A DNA stretch of 64,000 nucleotides from Kordiimonas lipolytica (GCF_001550065.1 NZ_LRUB01000035.1:62001-126000), one strand, 5' to 3'. Positions 49,212 to 59,008 are shown, numbered from the stretch's first letter. The notes: generated from the sequence alone by a model not told the origin. Translations and numbers: made by a program.

Positions 49212-50519
49212 ATGTCTCAAGTACCGGAAAAGACCACCTGGAGGACCCCTGAAGTATGCCTCATTCTGATGGCGGCGGCGGCACCCTTCAGTTTTTCAAT
49301 CTGGATGACACTTCTGAATAATTTCACGGTTGAGGCAGCGGGCTTTACCGGTAAGGAAATTGGTATCCTACAAAGCCTGCGTGAAATCCCGGGTTTCCTT
49401 GCTTTCACTGCGGTTTTCCTGTTGCTGGTGCTTAGGGAACAGGTTTTCGCCGTTCTGGCGCTTGCGATGCTGGGGCTTGGTGTTGCGATCACCGGGCTGT
49501 TCCCAACCGCTTACGGCCTGTATTTCACGACCATCATCATGTCCGTCGGTTTCCACTATTTTGAAACCATCCAGATGTCCCTTTCGCTTCAATGGTTGCC
49601 AAAAACAATCGCTCCGCGGGCGCTCGGTCGGCAGATGTCTGCGCGATCGGTTGGCTCCCTTTTGGCTTATGGGCTGATTTTCGGGGCAATCTTCCTGCTT
49701 GCGCCGGATATGCTTGACGGAGTCATGGGCAAGGTTGGTGGCGGACACGGTGCAACAGAGGCCGTGGCAGAAGCGTCGGCGATGTCTGCAGAGCACACGT
49801 GGCTATATATCATCCTCTACGCCTGCGGTGGTGGCGTGACCATTGCGCTGGCACTTTTCATTTGGCTGGCGTTCCCACGCATTGATGGCCATGAAGTGCA
49901 GCACAAGCACATGGTTTTCCGAAAGCGCTATTGGCTTTACTATGCGCTCACTTTCATGGGCGGAGCACGGCGCCAGATTTTTGTCGTTTTTGCAGGTTTC
50001 CTGCTTGTCACTAAATTCGATTTCACCGTGATTGAAATTGCGGGGCTTTATCTTGCCAACCATGTAGTAACCATGTGGTTCGCCCCCAAGCTTGGCGGCC
50101 TGATCAGCCGGTTTGGTGAGCGGAAGGCGCTGATTGTCGAATATATCGGCCTCATTATCGTGTTCGGCAGTTATGCGGTGGTTGAAACGGCCAGTGTGGC
50201 GGCCGCGCTTTATGTGCTGGACCACCTGTTCTTTTCCTTCGCGATCGCCCAGAAAAGCTACCTGCAGAAAATCGCCGATGGGCGTGATATCGCTGCGACA
50301 TCCAGTGTCAGCTTTTCCATCAATCATATTGCGGCGGTTGTTATCCCGGCGGTCTTTGGCGCAGTGCTGTGGCCGATTTCGCCTTCGCTGGTGTTTATTG
50401 CGGGTGCCATCATGGCTGCCGTATCGCTTGTCTTGTCGTTCAACGTGCCATCTGAACCCGGGCCGGGTAATGAAGTTATGTGGGGCAAGGTGTCTGCTGC
50501 AGCGGTGCCCGCTGAATAG
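49212..50519 (+). CDS. MFS transporter
   Basis: A 435-residue inner-membrane protein with about 12 hydrophobic segments, split by a cytoplasmic loop near residue 180 (MGKVGGGHGATEAVAEASAMSAEHT). The topology is that of the major facilitator superfamily. No substrate-specific motif is recognised. The segments FFSFAIAQKSYLQKIADGRDIAATSSVSFSINHIAAVVIPAV resemble a subgroup of uncharacterised MFS proteins. A GGAGGA ribosome site precedes ATG 49212. Direction of transport and substrate unknown. Confidence 0.85.
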   Translation: MSQVPEKTTWRTPEVCLILMAAAAPFSFSIWMTLLNNFTVEAAGFTGKEIGILQSLREIPGFLAFTAVFLLLVLREQVFAVLALAMLGLGVAITGLFPTAYGLYFTTIIMSVGFHYFETIQMSLSLQWLPKTIAPRALGRQMSARSVGSLLAYGLIFGAIFLLAPDMLDGVMGKVGGGHGATEAVAEASAMSAEHTWLYIILYACGGGVTIALALFIWLAFPRIDGHEVQHKHMVFRKRYWLYYALTFMGGARRQIFVVFAGFLLVTKFDFTVIEIAGLYLANHVVTMWFAPKLGGLISRFGERKALIVEYIGLIIVFGSYAVVETASVAAALYVLDHLFFSFAIAQKSYLQKIADGRDIAATSSVSFSINHIAAVVIPAVFGAVLWPISPSLVFIAGAIMAAVSLVLSFNVPSEPGPGNEVMWGKVSAAAVPAE

Positions 50520-50623
50520 GCTTTGGGGCTCACCGCTTTGGGGAGGCATGCCGCCATCCAGCAGCTTTACCTTCGGGCAAAAGTGAATATGATCGGCCCC
50601 ACAAGCACTGGCAGGGAGGCAAT

Positions 50624-51622
50624 ATGACATCGGCAAGCACGCGCCAAGAGGCTCGGGCGAAATTTCTTCGCGAGCAGGGCTGGCATGACGCCCGGATAGA
50701 GCCGCTGACCCCTGATGCCTCCTTCCGCAGTTACGCACGCCTGCGCCGCGCAGGCGATGGATGCATGCTGATGGATGCCCCGCCAGCTCATGAAGACCTC
50801 AAGGCCTACCTGGACATTACAGCCCACTTGCGCGCGCTGGGACTAAGGGTTGCCGACACCCTGGGCACTGACCTTGAAGCCGGCTTCGCGCTGATTGAAG
50901 ATATGGGCGATGACACTTTCACCCGCCTGTTGGATGCGGGCCACGACGCAGAGCCCCTGTATCTTCTGGCAACAGACGTGTTGAAGGCACTGCATGCTCA
51001 CCCAAAGGCTGTGGAAGTCGATGTGCCGCCATATGATATGGCAGCACTCCTTAGGGAAGCGGAGCTGTTTGTAGATTGGTTCGTGCCGGCCTTCAGGGGG
51101 AGTGAGGCCAGCAAGACTGAAAAGCAGCGCTATATGGATGCGTGGCAGGGCGCCCTGAAGGACGTTGCTCGCGTGCGGAGCGCGCTGGTGCTGAGAGACT
51201 ATCACGTAGACAACCTGATGATAACGGGCGGGACGGAAGACATTCGCCACTGCGGACTTCTTGATTATCAGGATGCTCTGTTGGGCTCGCCTGCTTATGA
51301 TCTTGTCTCGCTGGTGGAAGACGCCCGGCGCGATGTGCCCTCGGGGCTGCGCGCCGCTGTCATGGAGCGATACACGGCAGGTATGCAGGATAATGAAGTC
51401 ACGGCCCTTGAACGCGATATGGCCCTTTTGGGCGCGCAGCGCCACGCCAAGGTGGCGGGCATTTTTGTGCGCCTCAGCAAGCGCGACGGAAAACCCATCT
51501 ACCTGGGGCATATTCCCCGTGTGCTCAGGCTCCTTTCCAGCGCGCTAAAAACGCCAGAGCTTGCAGGCGTGCGGGAAAGTATTGAGGCAATGGTGCCGGA
51601 CTATGAGAGCGCTAGATTTTAA
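50624..51622 (+). CDS. amgK: AmgK-like sugar kinase (aminoglycoside phosphotransferase fold)
   Basis: A 332-residue kinase of the APH fold. It has the N-terminal LTPDASFRSYARLR strand pair, then FALIEDMGDDTFTRLLD, the catalytic loop LVLRDYHVDNLMITGG with Asp and Asn, and the metal site LLDYQDALLGSPAYDL. This matches AmgK, which phosphorylates N-acetylmuramate and N-acetylglucosamine at C1 in cell-wall recycling. The usual neighbours murU and tsaE are not here, so the call relies on the sequence. The GGGAGG site precedes ATG 50624. Its end overlaps the convergent glycosyltransferase by 11 bp. Confidence 0.85.
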   Translation: MTSASTRQEARAKFLREQGWHDARIEPLTPDASFRSYARLRRAGDGCMLMDAPPAHEDLKAYLDITAHLRALGLRVADTLGTDLEAGFALIEDMGDDTFTRLLDAGHDAEPLYLLATDVLKALHAHPKAVEVDVPPYDMAALLREAELFVDWFVPAFRGSEASKTEKQRYMDAWQGALKDVARVRSALVLRDYHVDNLMITGGTEDIRHCGLLDYQDALLGSPAYDLVSLVEDARRDVPSGLRAAVMERYTAGMQDNEVTALERDMALLGAQRHAKVAGIFVRLSKRDGKPIYLGHIPRVLRLLSSALKTPELAGVRESIEAMVPDYESARF

Positions 51623-52739
51623 AGTCGCGCACGGCTTGCCAGAACAAGGCTTCATACTGATCGACCATGGCCTTAACCGAATAGTCTTTCTTGGCCTTCT
51701 GCTGGTTTGAGGGGCCAATCCTCAGCCCGTTGTCACGACGTTCGAGCATGGCAGACAAAGACTTAACAAGGCTGCGATCGTCCCGGCCGTGGATGAAACG
51801 CTGGTTTTCCTTGCACACCATCTGCCTGATATCGCCCACATCGGTGCTGACGATTGGCAGGCCGCAGGCCATGGCTTCAATAACCGAAAGGGGCATTTGT
51901 TCGGTATCCGAGGACAGGGCGAAAACCTCAAAAGTGGGGATGATGGTTTCCGGGTTTGCCATGGCACCTGTAAAGACGATCCGCTTGGCCAGGCCGAGTT
52001 GATCAGCATGCGCCTTGAGCGCCAGTTCTTCACTGCCGCTGCCGACAATCACCAGCTTTGCGTCCTGGTATAGACCCGCGATTTGGCCAAAGGCATTGAT
52101 CAACCGTGTGATGTTTTTTTCGGGGCGGAGGCCTGCGACAGTGCCAATGATGCGGTCGTCATTGGTCAAGTCGAGTTTCTTCATCAGGCCCCGGTCGGGT
52201 GGGCAAATGAAACGCCCGATATCGATTCCGTTCGGAACGTAATGCAGTTTATCCGCGCGAAGATGCCAGCTTTCCCGCGCGACTTTTTCCAGCGTGCGAG
52301 ATGGCACGATGACAGCGTCGCACCCGCGATAGGCGAAGGAACGGACCAAACGCCTGCGCGTGAGTTCGCGATGTTGCTCCTCCTTGCCGAAGCCATCCTG
52401 AATCTGGATGGTTGGGCAAACCCTGAGGAACCGATTGGCCAGTGCCCATTCTACCGATCCCCAGTTATAGGTGACCAGCAGGTCCGGGCCAAAGTCCTTC
52501 AACAGCTGGCGGCAGGCCTTAACCGAGCTCAAGACGCCCATTTTGTCCAGTGCAGCAGGCATCTCCGGGATGGGGCCGATGTCCTTGATCAGCGACAAGG
52601 CTTCATAGCAGCCGTCCATGGCGAACACGGAATGCGTGAAATTACCTGTTTGCGCGTTGATCTGGTTGACCACGCGGCGCTGCGCTCCACCAACCTCAAA
52701 GGATGGGAAAACATGTAGGATTCGAAAAGGGTTAATCAA
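51612..52739 (-). CDS. Glycosyltransferase family 4 protein
   Basis: A 375-residue GT-B fold transferase. It begins FRILHVFPSFEVGGAQRRVVN, has the VPNGIDIGRF segment, then RPEKNITRLINAF, KLVIVGSGSEE and the donor-binding SVIEAMACGLPIVSTDVGDI. It probably adds a sugar from a nucleotide donor to an envelope glycan. TTG 52739 is preferred because AGGAG lies 7 nt upstream and the protein then starts like the family; TTG 52796 is possible. It follows the universal stress protein gene on the same strand. Acceptor unknown. Confidence 0.88.
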   Translation of the reverse strand: MINPFRILHVFPSFEVGGAQRRVVNQINAQTGNFTHSVFAMDGCYEALSLIKDIGPIPEMPAALDKMGVLSSVKACRQLLKDFGPDLLVTYNWGSVEWALANRFLRVCPTIQIQDGFGKEEQHRELTRRRLVRSFAYRGCDAVIVPSRTLEKVARESWHLRADKLHYVPNGIDIGRFICPPDRGLMKKLDLTNDDRIIGTVAGLRPEKNITRLINAFGQIAGLYQDAKLVIVGSGSEELALKAHADQLGLAKRIVFTGAMANPETIIPTFEVFALSSDTEQMPLSVIEAMACGLPIVSTDVGDIRQMVCKENQRFIHGRDDRSLVKSLSAMLERRDNGLRIGPSNQQKAKKDYSVKAMVDQYEALFWQAVRDFKI

Positions 52740-52811
52740 TCCAATGCTCCTGGCCGCGACATCCTCAGGGGTAATGCCGCAGGGAACGTGCGTCAAGGCA
52801 ATACAACCCTT

Positions 52812-53669
52812 TTAGTGGCTCATGAATACCGGTAGCTGGCTTTCGGCCGTTATGTGTTTGGTGACACCACCAAGCACCATTTCGCGCCACCGGGAATGAG
52901 AGTAGGCACCAAGGACGATCGTATCCGCGCCAATCGTATCTGCCGTTTTGAGCAGACATTCGCCAACCGTCTGGTTTTCGGCTTCGATTTTCCGGGTGTT
53001 GGCCTCAATTGCATGCTCTGCCAGATAGTGGGCAATGGCGTCCGCTCCGGGGCGATCTTCGCCAATGTCACCCACTTGCACGATGGTTACTGTTTGCGCA
53101 TCTCTGAGCATAGGCAAAGCGCCTGCAACGGCCCGGGCTCCTTCTGCCCGCCCATTCCACGCAATCATCAGGTGCTTGCCCACAGTGCCTTCATAGGCGC
53201 TGGGCACCATAAGGACGGACCGCCCTGAACGGAAAATCAGATCGTGGAATATATCTTCAGTGTCTAGATGTTTACTGTCGGGTTGCAGGCACAGGGCGAT
53301 ATCGGCTGTGCGGGCACGGCGACCGACATGGTCGCTGACTTCGCCCGTCAGAACAGACCAGCAGGCTTTGGCCTTGTCGCTGGTCTCCCCTTCGGCAAGC
53401 CATTTCAGCCCATGCTCATCTGCCGCTGCGCGGAATGCAGCTTCGGCCTCATCAGCCTGGCGCTTGCCTTGTTTTTCTGCGTTGTCGCACAGGGTCTGGA
53501 TCATGTCGGCTGTCAGGCCTTCGCCCATGAACGGAATGGCAGAGCGCGGGTCAGGCCGGATGAAAAGGCCTGTCAGGCTCGACCGGAACTGCAGGGCCAA
53601 GCGGTTCGCCACAGCAAGAAGGGGCGCAGCTTGGATATTCGCCGTGAGAGGGAGAAGGATTGACTTCAT
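52812..53669 (-). CDS. Tandem universal stress protein
   Basis: A 285-residue protein with two UspA-like halves. The first half (1-145) is degraded in its nucleotide loop. The second (from about 155) keeps HLMIAWNGRAEGARAVAGALP and ends DTIVLGAYSHSRWREMVLGGVTKHITAES, close to the ATP-binding G-2x-G-9x-G(S/T) pattern. Probably a stress-linked nucleotide-binding protein. GGAGG lies 8 nt before ATG 53669. A separate single-domain Usp is at 58568. Confidence 0.88.
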   Translation of the reverse strand: MKSILLPLTANIQAAPLLAVANRLALQFRSSLTGLFIRPDPRSAIPFMGEGLTADMIQTLCDNAEKQGKRQADEAEAAFRAAADEHGLKWLAEGETSDKAKACWSVLTGEVSDHVGRRARTADIALCLQPDSKHLDTEDIFHDLIFRSGRSVLMVPSAYEGTVGKHLMIAWNGRAEGARAVAGALPMLRDAQTVTIVQVGDIGEDRPGADAIAHYLAEHAIEANTRKIEAENQTVGECLLKTADTIGADTIVLGAYSHSRWREMVLGGVTKHITAESQLPVFMSH

Positions 53670-53792
53670 CGGGATTGCCTCCGTTCGCATTTTTCAAACT
53701 CAATGCTTGGCCTAAAGTTTCATTTCTGTCTTTGATGCTTGTCAAAGCTGGTTCATCATGCGTTCACCGCGATGATTTTAAAAGTATACTCT

Positions 53793-54122
53793 ATGAAACG
53801 TGTAATTTGTATTCTGCTCTTTTTTGGTGCCGTGTCGGCAGGGATGCTGACGCTCCCATTCGCTCTCGAAGCAGGGATTTTCGCGGCGTCGGCCCTTGAT
53901 GAACATGATGATGTCTTGCAGGCGATCAAACGCGGCGAGCTGATGTCCTATGCGAAAATCAAGCGGATCGCGGAGGCCAAACTGCAGGGCGTCGTTGTTG
54001 GCCAGAAGCTTCGGCGCACGAATCGGGGGTGGCAATATGACCTGCGGGTCAGGCGTAAAGACGGTAAAGTCATGGTGGCCATTGTTGATGCCCGGACCGG
54101 TGAAATAGTCGCAACACGTTAA
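53793..54122 (+). CDS. PepSY-domain exported protein
   Basis: A 109-residue protein. An N-terminal hydrophobic segment (about 1-25) is followed by a PepSY domain (ELMSYAKIKRIAEAKLQGVVVGQKLRRTNRGWQY-DLRV and VDARTGEIV). PepSY proteins often precede OmpR/sensor-kinase pairs and may modulate the sensor from the periplasm. The ribosome site is weak; the frame is open to 53739, but ATG 53793 gives a normal signal-like start. Eighteen bp ahead of the response regulator. Confidence 0.85.
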   Translation: MKRVICILLFFGAVSAGMLTLPFALEAGIFAASALDEHDDVLQAIKRGELMSYAKIKRIAEAKLQGVVVGQKLRRTNRGWQYDLRVRRKDGKVMVAIVDARTGEIVATR

Positions 54123-54139
54123 GCGGGGAGAGAAAAAGA

Positions 54140-54805
54140 ATGCGTATTCTTGTGGTGGAAGACGATCAGGCGCTCGCGGACCAGATTAAGTCCAGCCTTA
54201 TAGATACCGGTTATTCGGTTGATCATGCCGCAGACGGCGAAGACGGCCATTTCCTGGGCGACACCGAACCCTATGATGCGGTGATCCTTGATCTCGGGCT
54301 ACCGATCATGGACGGCGCCAGCATCCTGAAGAAGTGGCGCTCTGCGGGGCGGGCCATGCCTGTGCTGATCCTGACCGCCCGCGATGGCTGGACTGAGAAG
54401 GTTGAAGGCCTGGACGCCGGGGCCGATGACTATCTGACCAAACCTTTCATCATGGAAGAGTTGCTCGCGCGCTTGCGCGCCTTGATCCGGCGATCGGCGG
54501 GGCAGACAAGCCCACAGCTTGAGTGCGGCCCTGTGATTCTGGATACCCGTAACGGGCGGGTGTCGGTATCAGGCAGTGCCATCAAGCTTACGGCGCAGGA
54601 ATTCAAGCTCCTCAGCTATCTGATGCACCATGAAGGCAAGGTGGTTTCTCGCACCGAGCTGACTGAGCATATCTACGACCAGGATTTCGACCGGGATTCC
54701 AACACCATTGAGGTGTTTGTGAACCGGGTAAGGAAGAAGCTGGACGTGCCGCTTATCCACACAGTGCGTGGCCTGGGTTATCGCCTGGAATGGATTGAGG
54801 AGTAG
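54140..54805 (+). CDS. OmpR/PhoP-family response regulator
   Basis: A 221-residue regulator. The receiver has acidic Glu7/Asp8/Asp9, phospho-acceptor Asp51 (VILDLGLPIMDG) and the TKPF Lys. The winged helix (about 125-220) ends with DSNTIEVFVNRVRKKLDVPLIHTVRGLGYRL. It is QseB/PhoP-like in sequence. It is followed after 2 bp by its sensor kinase. Targets unknown. Confidence 0.93.
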   Translation: MRILVVEDDQALADQIKSSLIDTGYSVDHAADGEDGHFLGDTEPYDAVILDLGLPIMDGASILKKWRSAGRAMPVLILTARDGWTEKVEGLDAGADDYLTKPFIMEELLARLRALIRRSAGQTSPQLECGPVILDTRNGRVSVSGSAIKLTAQEFKLLSYLMHHEGKVVSRTELTEHIYDQDFDRDSNTIEVFVNRVRKKLDVPLIHTVRGLGYRLEWIEE

Positions 54806-54807
54806 GC

Positions 54808-56211
54808 GTGAAAGGACCGGACGCAGCAAGGGAAGATGCAAAGCAAGCCTCGCAAGGGCGCTTGCGGCATTTCCTGCGCACGCTGACCGGGCGTCTGTTG
54901 CTGTCGGCGCTGTTGTGGTCGGGTGCGGCGCTTGTTATCGGGGGCATGCTGCTTTCCTATGCTTTTCGAAGCTATGTCCTCTCCGATGTCGATGAAAAGC
55001 TGGAGCTCCAGATCGATACGATGGTGGGGATTAGCGAAATCTCGCCTGAGGGCGTGTTGCGCTTCAACCAGCCACTTCTGGACCAACGCTTCGCCGCACC
55101 ATATTCCGGCTGGTACTGGCAGATATCTGAACAGGATGAACCGCCATTCCGTTCCCGGTCCTTGTGGGATTATGAACTTAAGCCGGATTTGACGGTGCGG
55201 ACCTTCTCGCTCAGGCACGCAGAAGTGGAAGGGCCGGACGGACAGACATTGCGGGTGGCGGAACGCGATATCATCCTGCCGGAGGCAGACCGGATTTTTC
55301 GCTATCAGGTGGCCACCGACACGGCAGAAGTGCGGGAGGCGATCCAGCGTTTTAACTGGCTGCTGCTGAGTGCCCTTGGCCTCATTATGCTGACTGTGTC
55401 GCTCGCGCTCGTACTGCAGGTTGCCTATGGACTGCGACCGCTCAGGAACCTGCGTCGCAAGTTGGTGGATGTCAGGGGCGGTAAAGCCTCACGTATTGAG
55501 GGGGACTGGCCCGAAGACCTCAAGCCGCTCGCGCAGGAGATCAACGCTCTTATCGATCAGAATGAAAAGCTGGTGTCCCGCGCCCGCACCCATGTGGGCA
55601 ACCTAGCGCACGCCCTGAAGACACCGCTTAGTGTTATCAAGAATGAAGTGGATGAAGACCCCGCAGACAAGGCAAAAGCCATCGCGGTACAGGTGCGCAG
55701 CATCGGTGAACATATCGACCACCATCTGAAACGTGCGCGGATCGCAGGAGGAGGAAGCGGGCAGGGGCTGCCGGTCAAGGAGCGTACAGAGAAGATTGCG
55801 CGAGCGATCGAAAGGCTTAATCAGGGTAAAAGCCTGAAGGTGGATTTGGATATCGATCCCGGCCTGAAGTTTGACGGCGAGAAAGAGGATTTCGACGAAG
55901 TTGTTGGCAACATCGTTGATAACGCAGGAAAATGGGCCACGGGCAGGGTTTCTGTGACAGCTAAAATGCTGCCGGCAGACCATCGCCGGCCTTACATGCA
56001 ATTCCGTGTGGAGGACGATGGACCGGGTGTGGATGAAGCTGAAATGGATGCTTTGTTCGAACGTGGCCAGCGCCTGGATGAGCACGTTCCGGGGACTGGC
56101 CTTGGCCTCGCGATCGTACGCGATATTGTAGAGCTCTATGGGGGCAGTGCTTCGCTGGAACGGGCCACCCTTGGTGGTCTTGCGGTGGTACTGAAGCTTC
56201 CGGCCAAATAG
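54808..56211 (+). CDS. Sensor histidine kinase
   Basis: A 467-residue kinase with two membrane helices (about 28-50 and 188-210), a periplasmic domain of about 140 residues between, a HAMP-like linker and the H-box LAHALKTPLSVIKN with His268. N, G1 and G2 boxes are NIVDNAGKW, DDGPGV and GTGLGLAIV. This resembles the PhoQ/QseC group often paired with PepSY genes. GTG 54808 has TTGAGGAG 5 nt ahead. The signal sensed is unknown. Confidence 0.92.
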   Translation: MKGPDAAREDAKQASQGRLRHFLRTLTGRLLLSALLWSGAALVIGGMLLSYAFRSYVLSDVDEKLELQIDTMVGISEISPEGVLRFNQPLLDQRFAAPYSGWYWQISEQDEPPFRSRSLWDYELKPDLTVRTFSLRHAEVEGPDGQTLRVAERDIILPEADRIFRYQVATDTAEVREAIQRFNWLLLSALGLIMLTVSLALVLQVAYGLRPLRNLRRKLVDVRGGKASRIEGDWPEDLKPLAQEINALIDQNEKLVSRARTHVGNLAHALKTPLSVIKNEVDEDPADKAKAIAVQVRSIGEHIDHHLKRARIAGGGSGQGLPVKERTEKIARAIERLNQGKSLKVDLDIDPGLKFDGEKEDFDEVVGNIVDNAGKWATGRVSVTAKMLPADHRRPYMQFRVEDDGPGVDEAEMDALFERGQRLDEHVPGTGLGLAIVRDIVELYGGSASLERATLGGLAVVLKLPAK

Positions 56212-56214
56212 GGG

Positions 56215-56601
56215 CTAGTTCTCTCGCTTCAGCGCCAGCAGGGAAAGCCAGCCCGCAATAAGGGCAAGACCGCCAAGCGGCGTGATCCAGTGGAAGGCAC
56301 CCAGGCTACCCGGCCCGAAGACCACCCTTACGTAGAGGCTGCCTGAAAAGGCCAGCACACCAGCCTGAAACAGCCAGACCGGGATCATCAGATGCCGTGT
56401 GCCTGCGGTATTGTGTGCCAAGGCTGCAAGCCCCAGAAGCGCGAGCGCATGGAACAAGTGAAACTGTGTTGCCATGGTGAACATGGCGATGTCCGCTTCA
56501 GGAATGGAAGCGGGCAGTGCATGCGCGCCTACGGCAGCAAGTCCGGCAGCAATGGCGCCGTTCAGTCCTGCAAAGATCAAAATTTTGCGAGCGATTTGCA
56601 C
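56215..56601 (-). CDS. DUF423 membrane protein
   Basis: A 128-residue membrane protein with four hydrophobic segments, carrying the GAHAL and FHLFHALALLGLA signatures of DUF423 (YgdD family). Function is not known. It ends 4 bp from the sensor kinase stop, convergent. Confidence 0.88.
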   Translation of the reverse strand: MQIARKILIFAGLNGAIAAGLAAVGAHALPASIPEADIAMFTMATQFHLFHALALLGLAALAHNTAGTRHLMIPVWLFQAGVLAFSGSLYVRVVFGPGSLGAFHWITPLGGLALIAGWLSLLALKREN

Positions 56602-56922
56602 AGCAGTTTCACATCCTTTTAGCGGGAAAATTATAAGTGCATGAATTTAAAGCATTAAATTTCATTTCATTCAATCATGGGTCGGGGGAATATGGTAAAC
56701 ACAATCTTAAGGTTATATATTTTAGGCTATTATGCGTACTAATAGTTGTTTTTTGGTGATCCGTTTCGTAGCATGGAACCGTAAAAGCTGTCTTGAGGCA
56801 CTTCCGTAATCGGTGTGGATCAGGTCAGAAGCAACAATAAAATAACGGCAGATAACGGTAAGTGTCCTGGGGTCGCGCCAATAGAGTGCGCCAAATTAGT
56901 TTGATACGGGGAGGAAGTAGGA
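56602..56922. other. AT-rich gap upstream of the hybrid kinase
   Basis: About 320 bp with no gene. It is AT-rich in the first half. A perfect 7-bp dyad AATTTAA-N4-TTAAATT is at 56644-56661, and ATAACGG is repeated with 10-bp period around 56843-56859. Possible regulator sites, otherwise nothing recognisable. Confidence 0.45.
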
Positions 56923-58671
56923 GTGTGGGAGGCTGCATCATTGGATGCCGCCTTGATAGCTGTCGAGGAGAATTGTGTGCTGCAGGAAATTGTGAATGTC
57001 GCGAATGTCGGCTTGGTCGTTATTGGTTCGAAGCTTGAAATACGGCTCTGGAACAGGTGGATGGCGCAGGCCACAGGCATTGACAGCGAAACCGCCTGCT
57101 ACCAGCAAGCTGACAAATTATTGCCCTCTATCTTTACGCCCTTGCTGGTGGATAAGGTCCGCAACGCGATCAACATGGGGATTGCGACAAGCATTCCTCA
57201 GGCTGACGGCGATTTCACACTTTCATCCCAGCCCGTTGATGTCACCATCCAGCCTCTTGAAGCCCGCCATTATGTGCATTCCTTGCGCCCGGTCAGGGAA
57301 GAGGTTGTAGACCAACTCTGTCTAATACAGATTCGAACCAATCTGCCCGCGCTGCGTGCTGGATATTCGGCGCAGGGGCAGGGACTGCAAGATGAAGACG
57401 AAGTGCTGGCGAAGAAGGTTGAAGCTGAGCGTCTGAATTTCCTGGCCATGATCGGCCACCAGATACGAACGCCTGTGAATGGTGTGCTTGGGGTGGCGGA
57501 ACTGTTGCGCGATACGGCGCTGACCAATGAACAACGCAAATATATCGAGCTGTTGGTACGTGCCGGTCAGTCTTTGCAAACCTTCGTGAATGAGCTGACA
57601 GACCTTTCCTATCTGGAAGCAGGGCGTGTGAAGCTGGAAGAGGAAGTAACCGACCTGCCACTTTTGTTTCAGGATGTCATGGGCATGTTTGAAACAATGG
57701 GATCGCAGAAGGGGCTGCGAGGTGTGCTCAGCGTCTCGCCTGATGTGCCAAGGCACGTCAAGGTCGATCATCAGAAGCTGCAGCAGATACTGGCAGTTCT
57801 CCTGAACAATGCATTCAAATTTACCCATAAAGGAGGCGTCAGCCTTGAGGTCGACTACCGGCAGGCACGTGAACAGCCCGAGCTTCTGGTGAAAGTCTCC
57901 GACACGGGAGTCGGTATCCCTGAAAGCCGCATCGGGACGCTATTCGAACCAAGCAAGCCAAGCGTGGATAACGGCCGTTTCTATAATCGCACAGGGCTCG
58001 GGCTTTTCTTGTGCCGCGAATTGCTGGACCTTCTTAGTGGCACTGTGAAGGTTGAAAGCGCGCTTGAAAAAGGCACGACCTTCACGCTCACTATTCCGGT
58101 ACATGAAGCACGGGATGCTGTCGTGGCAAACAGCCAAGGCACAAGGGTCGGGGCTGGGCGCCAGACCGGCCAATGGCGCATTCTTTTGGCTGAAGATAAT
58201 CCGGTGAACCAGGAACTGTTCCGCACGATTCTGGAGCGTGAAGGGCATCAAGTTACGATTGTGTCAAATGGTCAGGAAGCTGTGAATAAGGTTCAGGTGG
58301 AAAAGCCGTTCGACGTTATCCTGATGGATATTGCCATGCCAGTGATGGATGGGCTTGAGGCAACGTCTCTTATCCGGTCGCTGGTCGGGTCTGTCGGCAA
58401 GACCCCAATTCTGGCGCTCACGGCGCATGCGCTGAAGGGTGATCGGGAGATATTCCTGAACTCAGGTATGGACGGGTATCAAAGTAAGCCGGTGGACCCT
58501 AAAAAGCTTCAGGAAGCGATAGCGCGTGCCATCGCTTCCCGTAAAGCAAATCGGTCCTGGTCTGATTTTAAGGCACCAGAACGATCGGGACACCCAGGGA
58601 ATGGGCCAATGAGTTGGCTACGCTTCCCAGGATCAAATCGGCCACGCGGGACCGACCGCGCCGACCAATAA
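56923..58671 (+). CDS. Hybrid sensor histidine kinase with receiver domain
   Basis: A 582-residue cytoplasmic hybrid kinase. A PAS-like N-terminus (about 20-130) precedes the H-box FLAMIGHQIRTPVNG with His179. N, G1 and G2 boxes read NNAFKFT, DTGVGIP and GLGLFL. A receiver (about 420-540) has ILLAEDNPVNQ, Asp469 (ILMDIAMPVMDG) and SKPVD. No output domain, so it probably works by phosphorelay. It starts GTG with GAGGAAG ahead. The C-terminal 35 residues run antisense through the next Usp gene, an overlap of 104 bp. Confidence 0.92.
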   Translation: MWEAASLDAALIAVEENCVLQEIVNVANVGLVVIGSKLEIRLWNRWMAQATGIDSETACYQQADKLLPSIFTPLLVDKVRNAINMGIATSIPQADGDFTLSSQPVDVTIQPLEARHYVHSLRPVREEVVDQLCLIQIRTNLPALRAGYSAQGQGLQDEDEVLAKKVEAERLNFLAMIGHQIRTPVNGVLGVAELLRDTALTNEQRKYIELLVRAGQSLQTFVNELTDLSYLEAGRVKLEEEVTDLPLLFQDVMGMFETMGSQKGLRGVLSVSPDVPRHVKVDHQKLQQILAVLLNNAFKFTHKGGVSLEVDYRQAREQPELLVKVSDTGVGIPESRIGTLFEPSKPSVDNGRFYNRTGLGLFLCRELLDLLSGTVKVESALEKGTTFTLTIPVHEARDAVVANSQGTRVGAGRQTGQWRILLAEDNPVNQELFRTILEREGHQVTIVSNGQEAVNKVQVEKPFDVILMDIAMPVMDGLEATSLIRSLVGSVGKTPILALTAHALKGDREIFLNSGMDGYQSKPVDPKKLQEAIARAIASRKANRSWSDFKAPERSGHPGNGPMSWLRFPGSNRPRGTDRADQ

Positions 58672-59008
58672 AGACCTGATGGGCTTTTTCATCTTTGGCT
58701 TGTTTGCGGATTACGTCCACAGGGTGGCCCCAGAAGAATTCGCTGCTGATTTCAACGCCTGAATCCTTGTACTTGTCAACAACAGGATCAAGGATTTCCT
58801 CGCGGGCGCGCTTTTCTTCATGCTCTTTTTCAAGCGGGCGGTTGACGATTTCCTCAACGGTTAGAGGCTGATAACCGGACCAGGGGATCACTGTGATCAG
58901 GCGCACTTTCGCGCCGGTCTGTTTGGCCAGGTTGATGGCATGCTTGGCTGCCCTGTCGCCCCATTCACTGCCGTCAACAGCTACCAGATAAAGATTTTGT
59001 TTGCCCAT
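58568..59008 (-). CDS. Universal stress protein, single domain
   Basis: A 146-residue UspA-family protein: LYLVAVDGSEWGDRAAKHAINLA, then FIGRRGRSRVADLILGSVANSLAHSLGVPIVLVP, which keeps the ATP-binding glycine pattern. GGAGGAG precedes ATG 59008. Its C-terminus is complete and typical, so the long overlap with the hybrid kinase arises from the kinase side. Confidence 0.92.
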   Translation of the reverse strand: MGKQNLYLVAVDGSEWGDRAAKHAINLAKQTGAKVRLITVIPWSGYQPLTVEEIVNRPLEKEHEEKRAREEILDPVVDKYKDSGVEISSEFFWGHPVDVIRKQAKDEKAHQVFIGRRGRSRVADLILGSVANSLAHSLGVPIVLVP

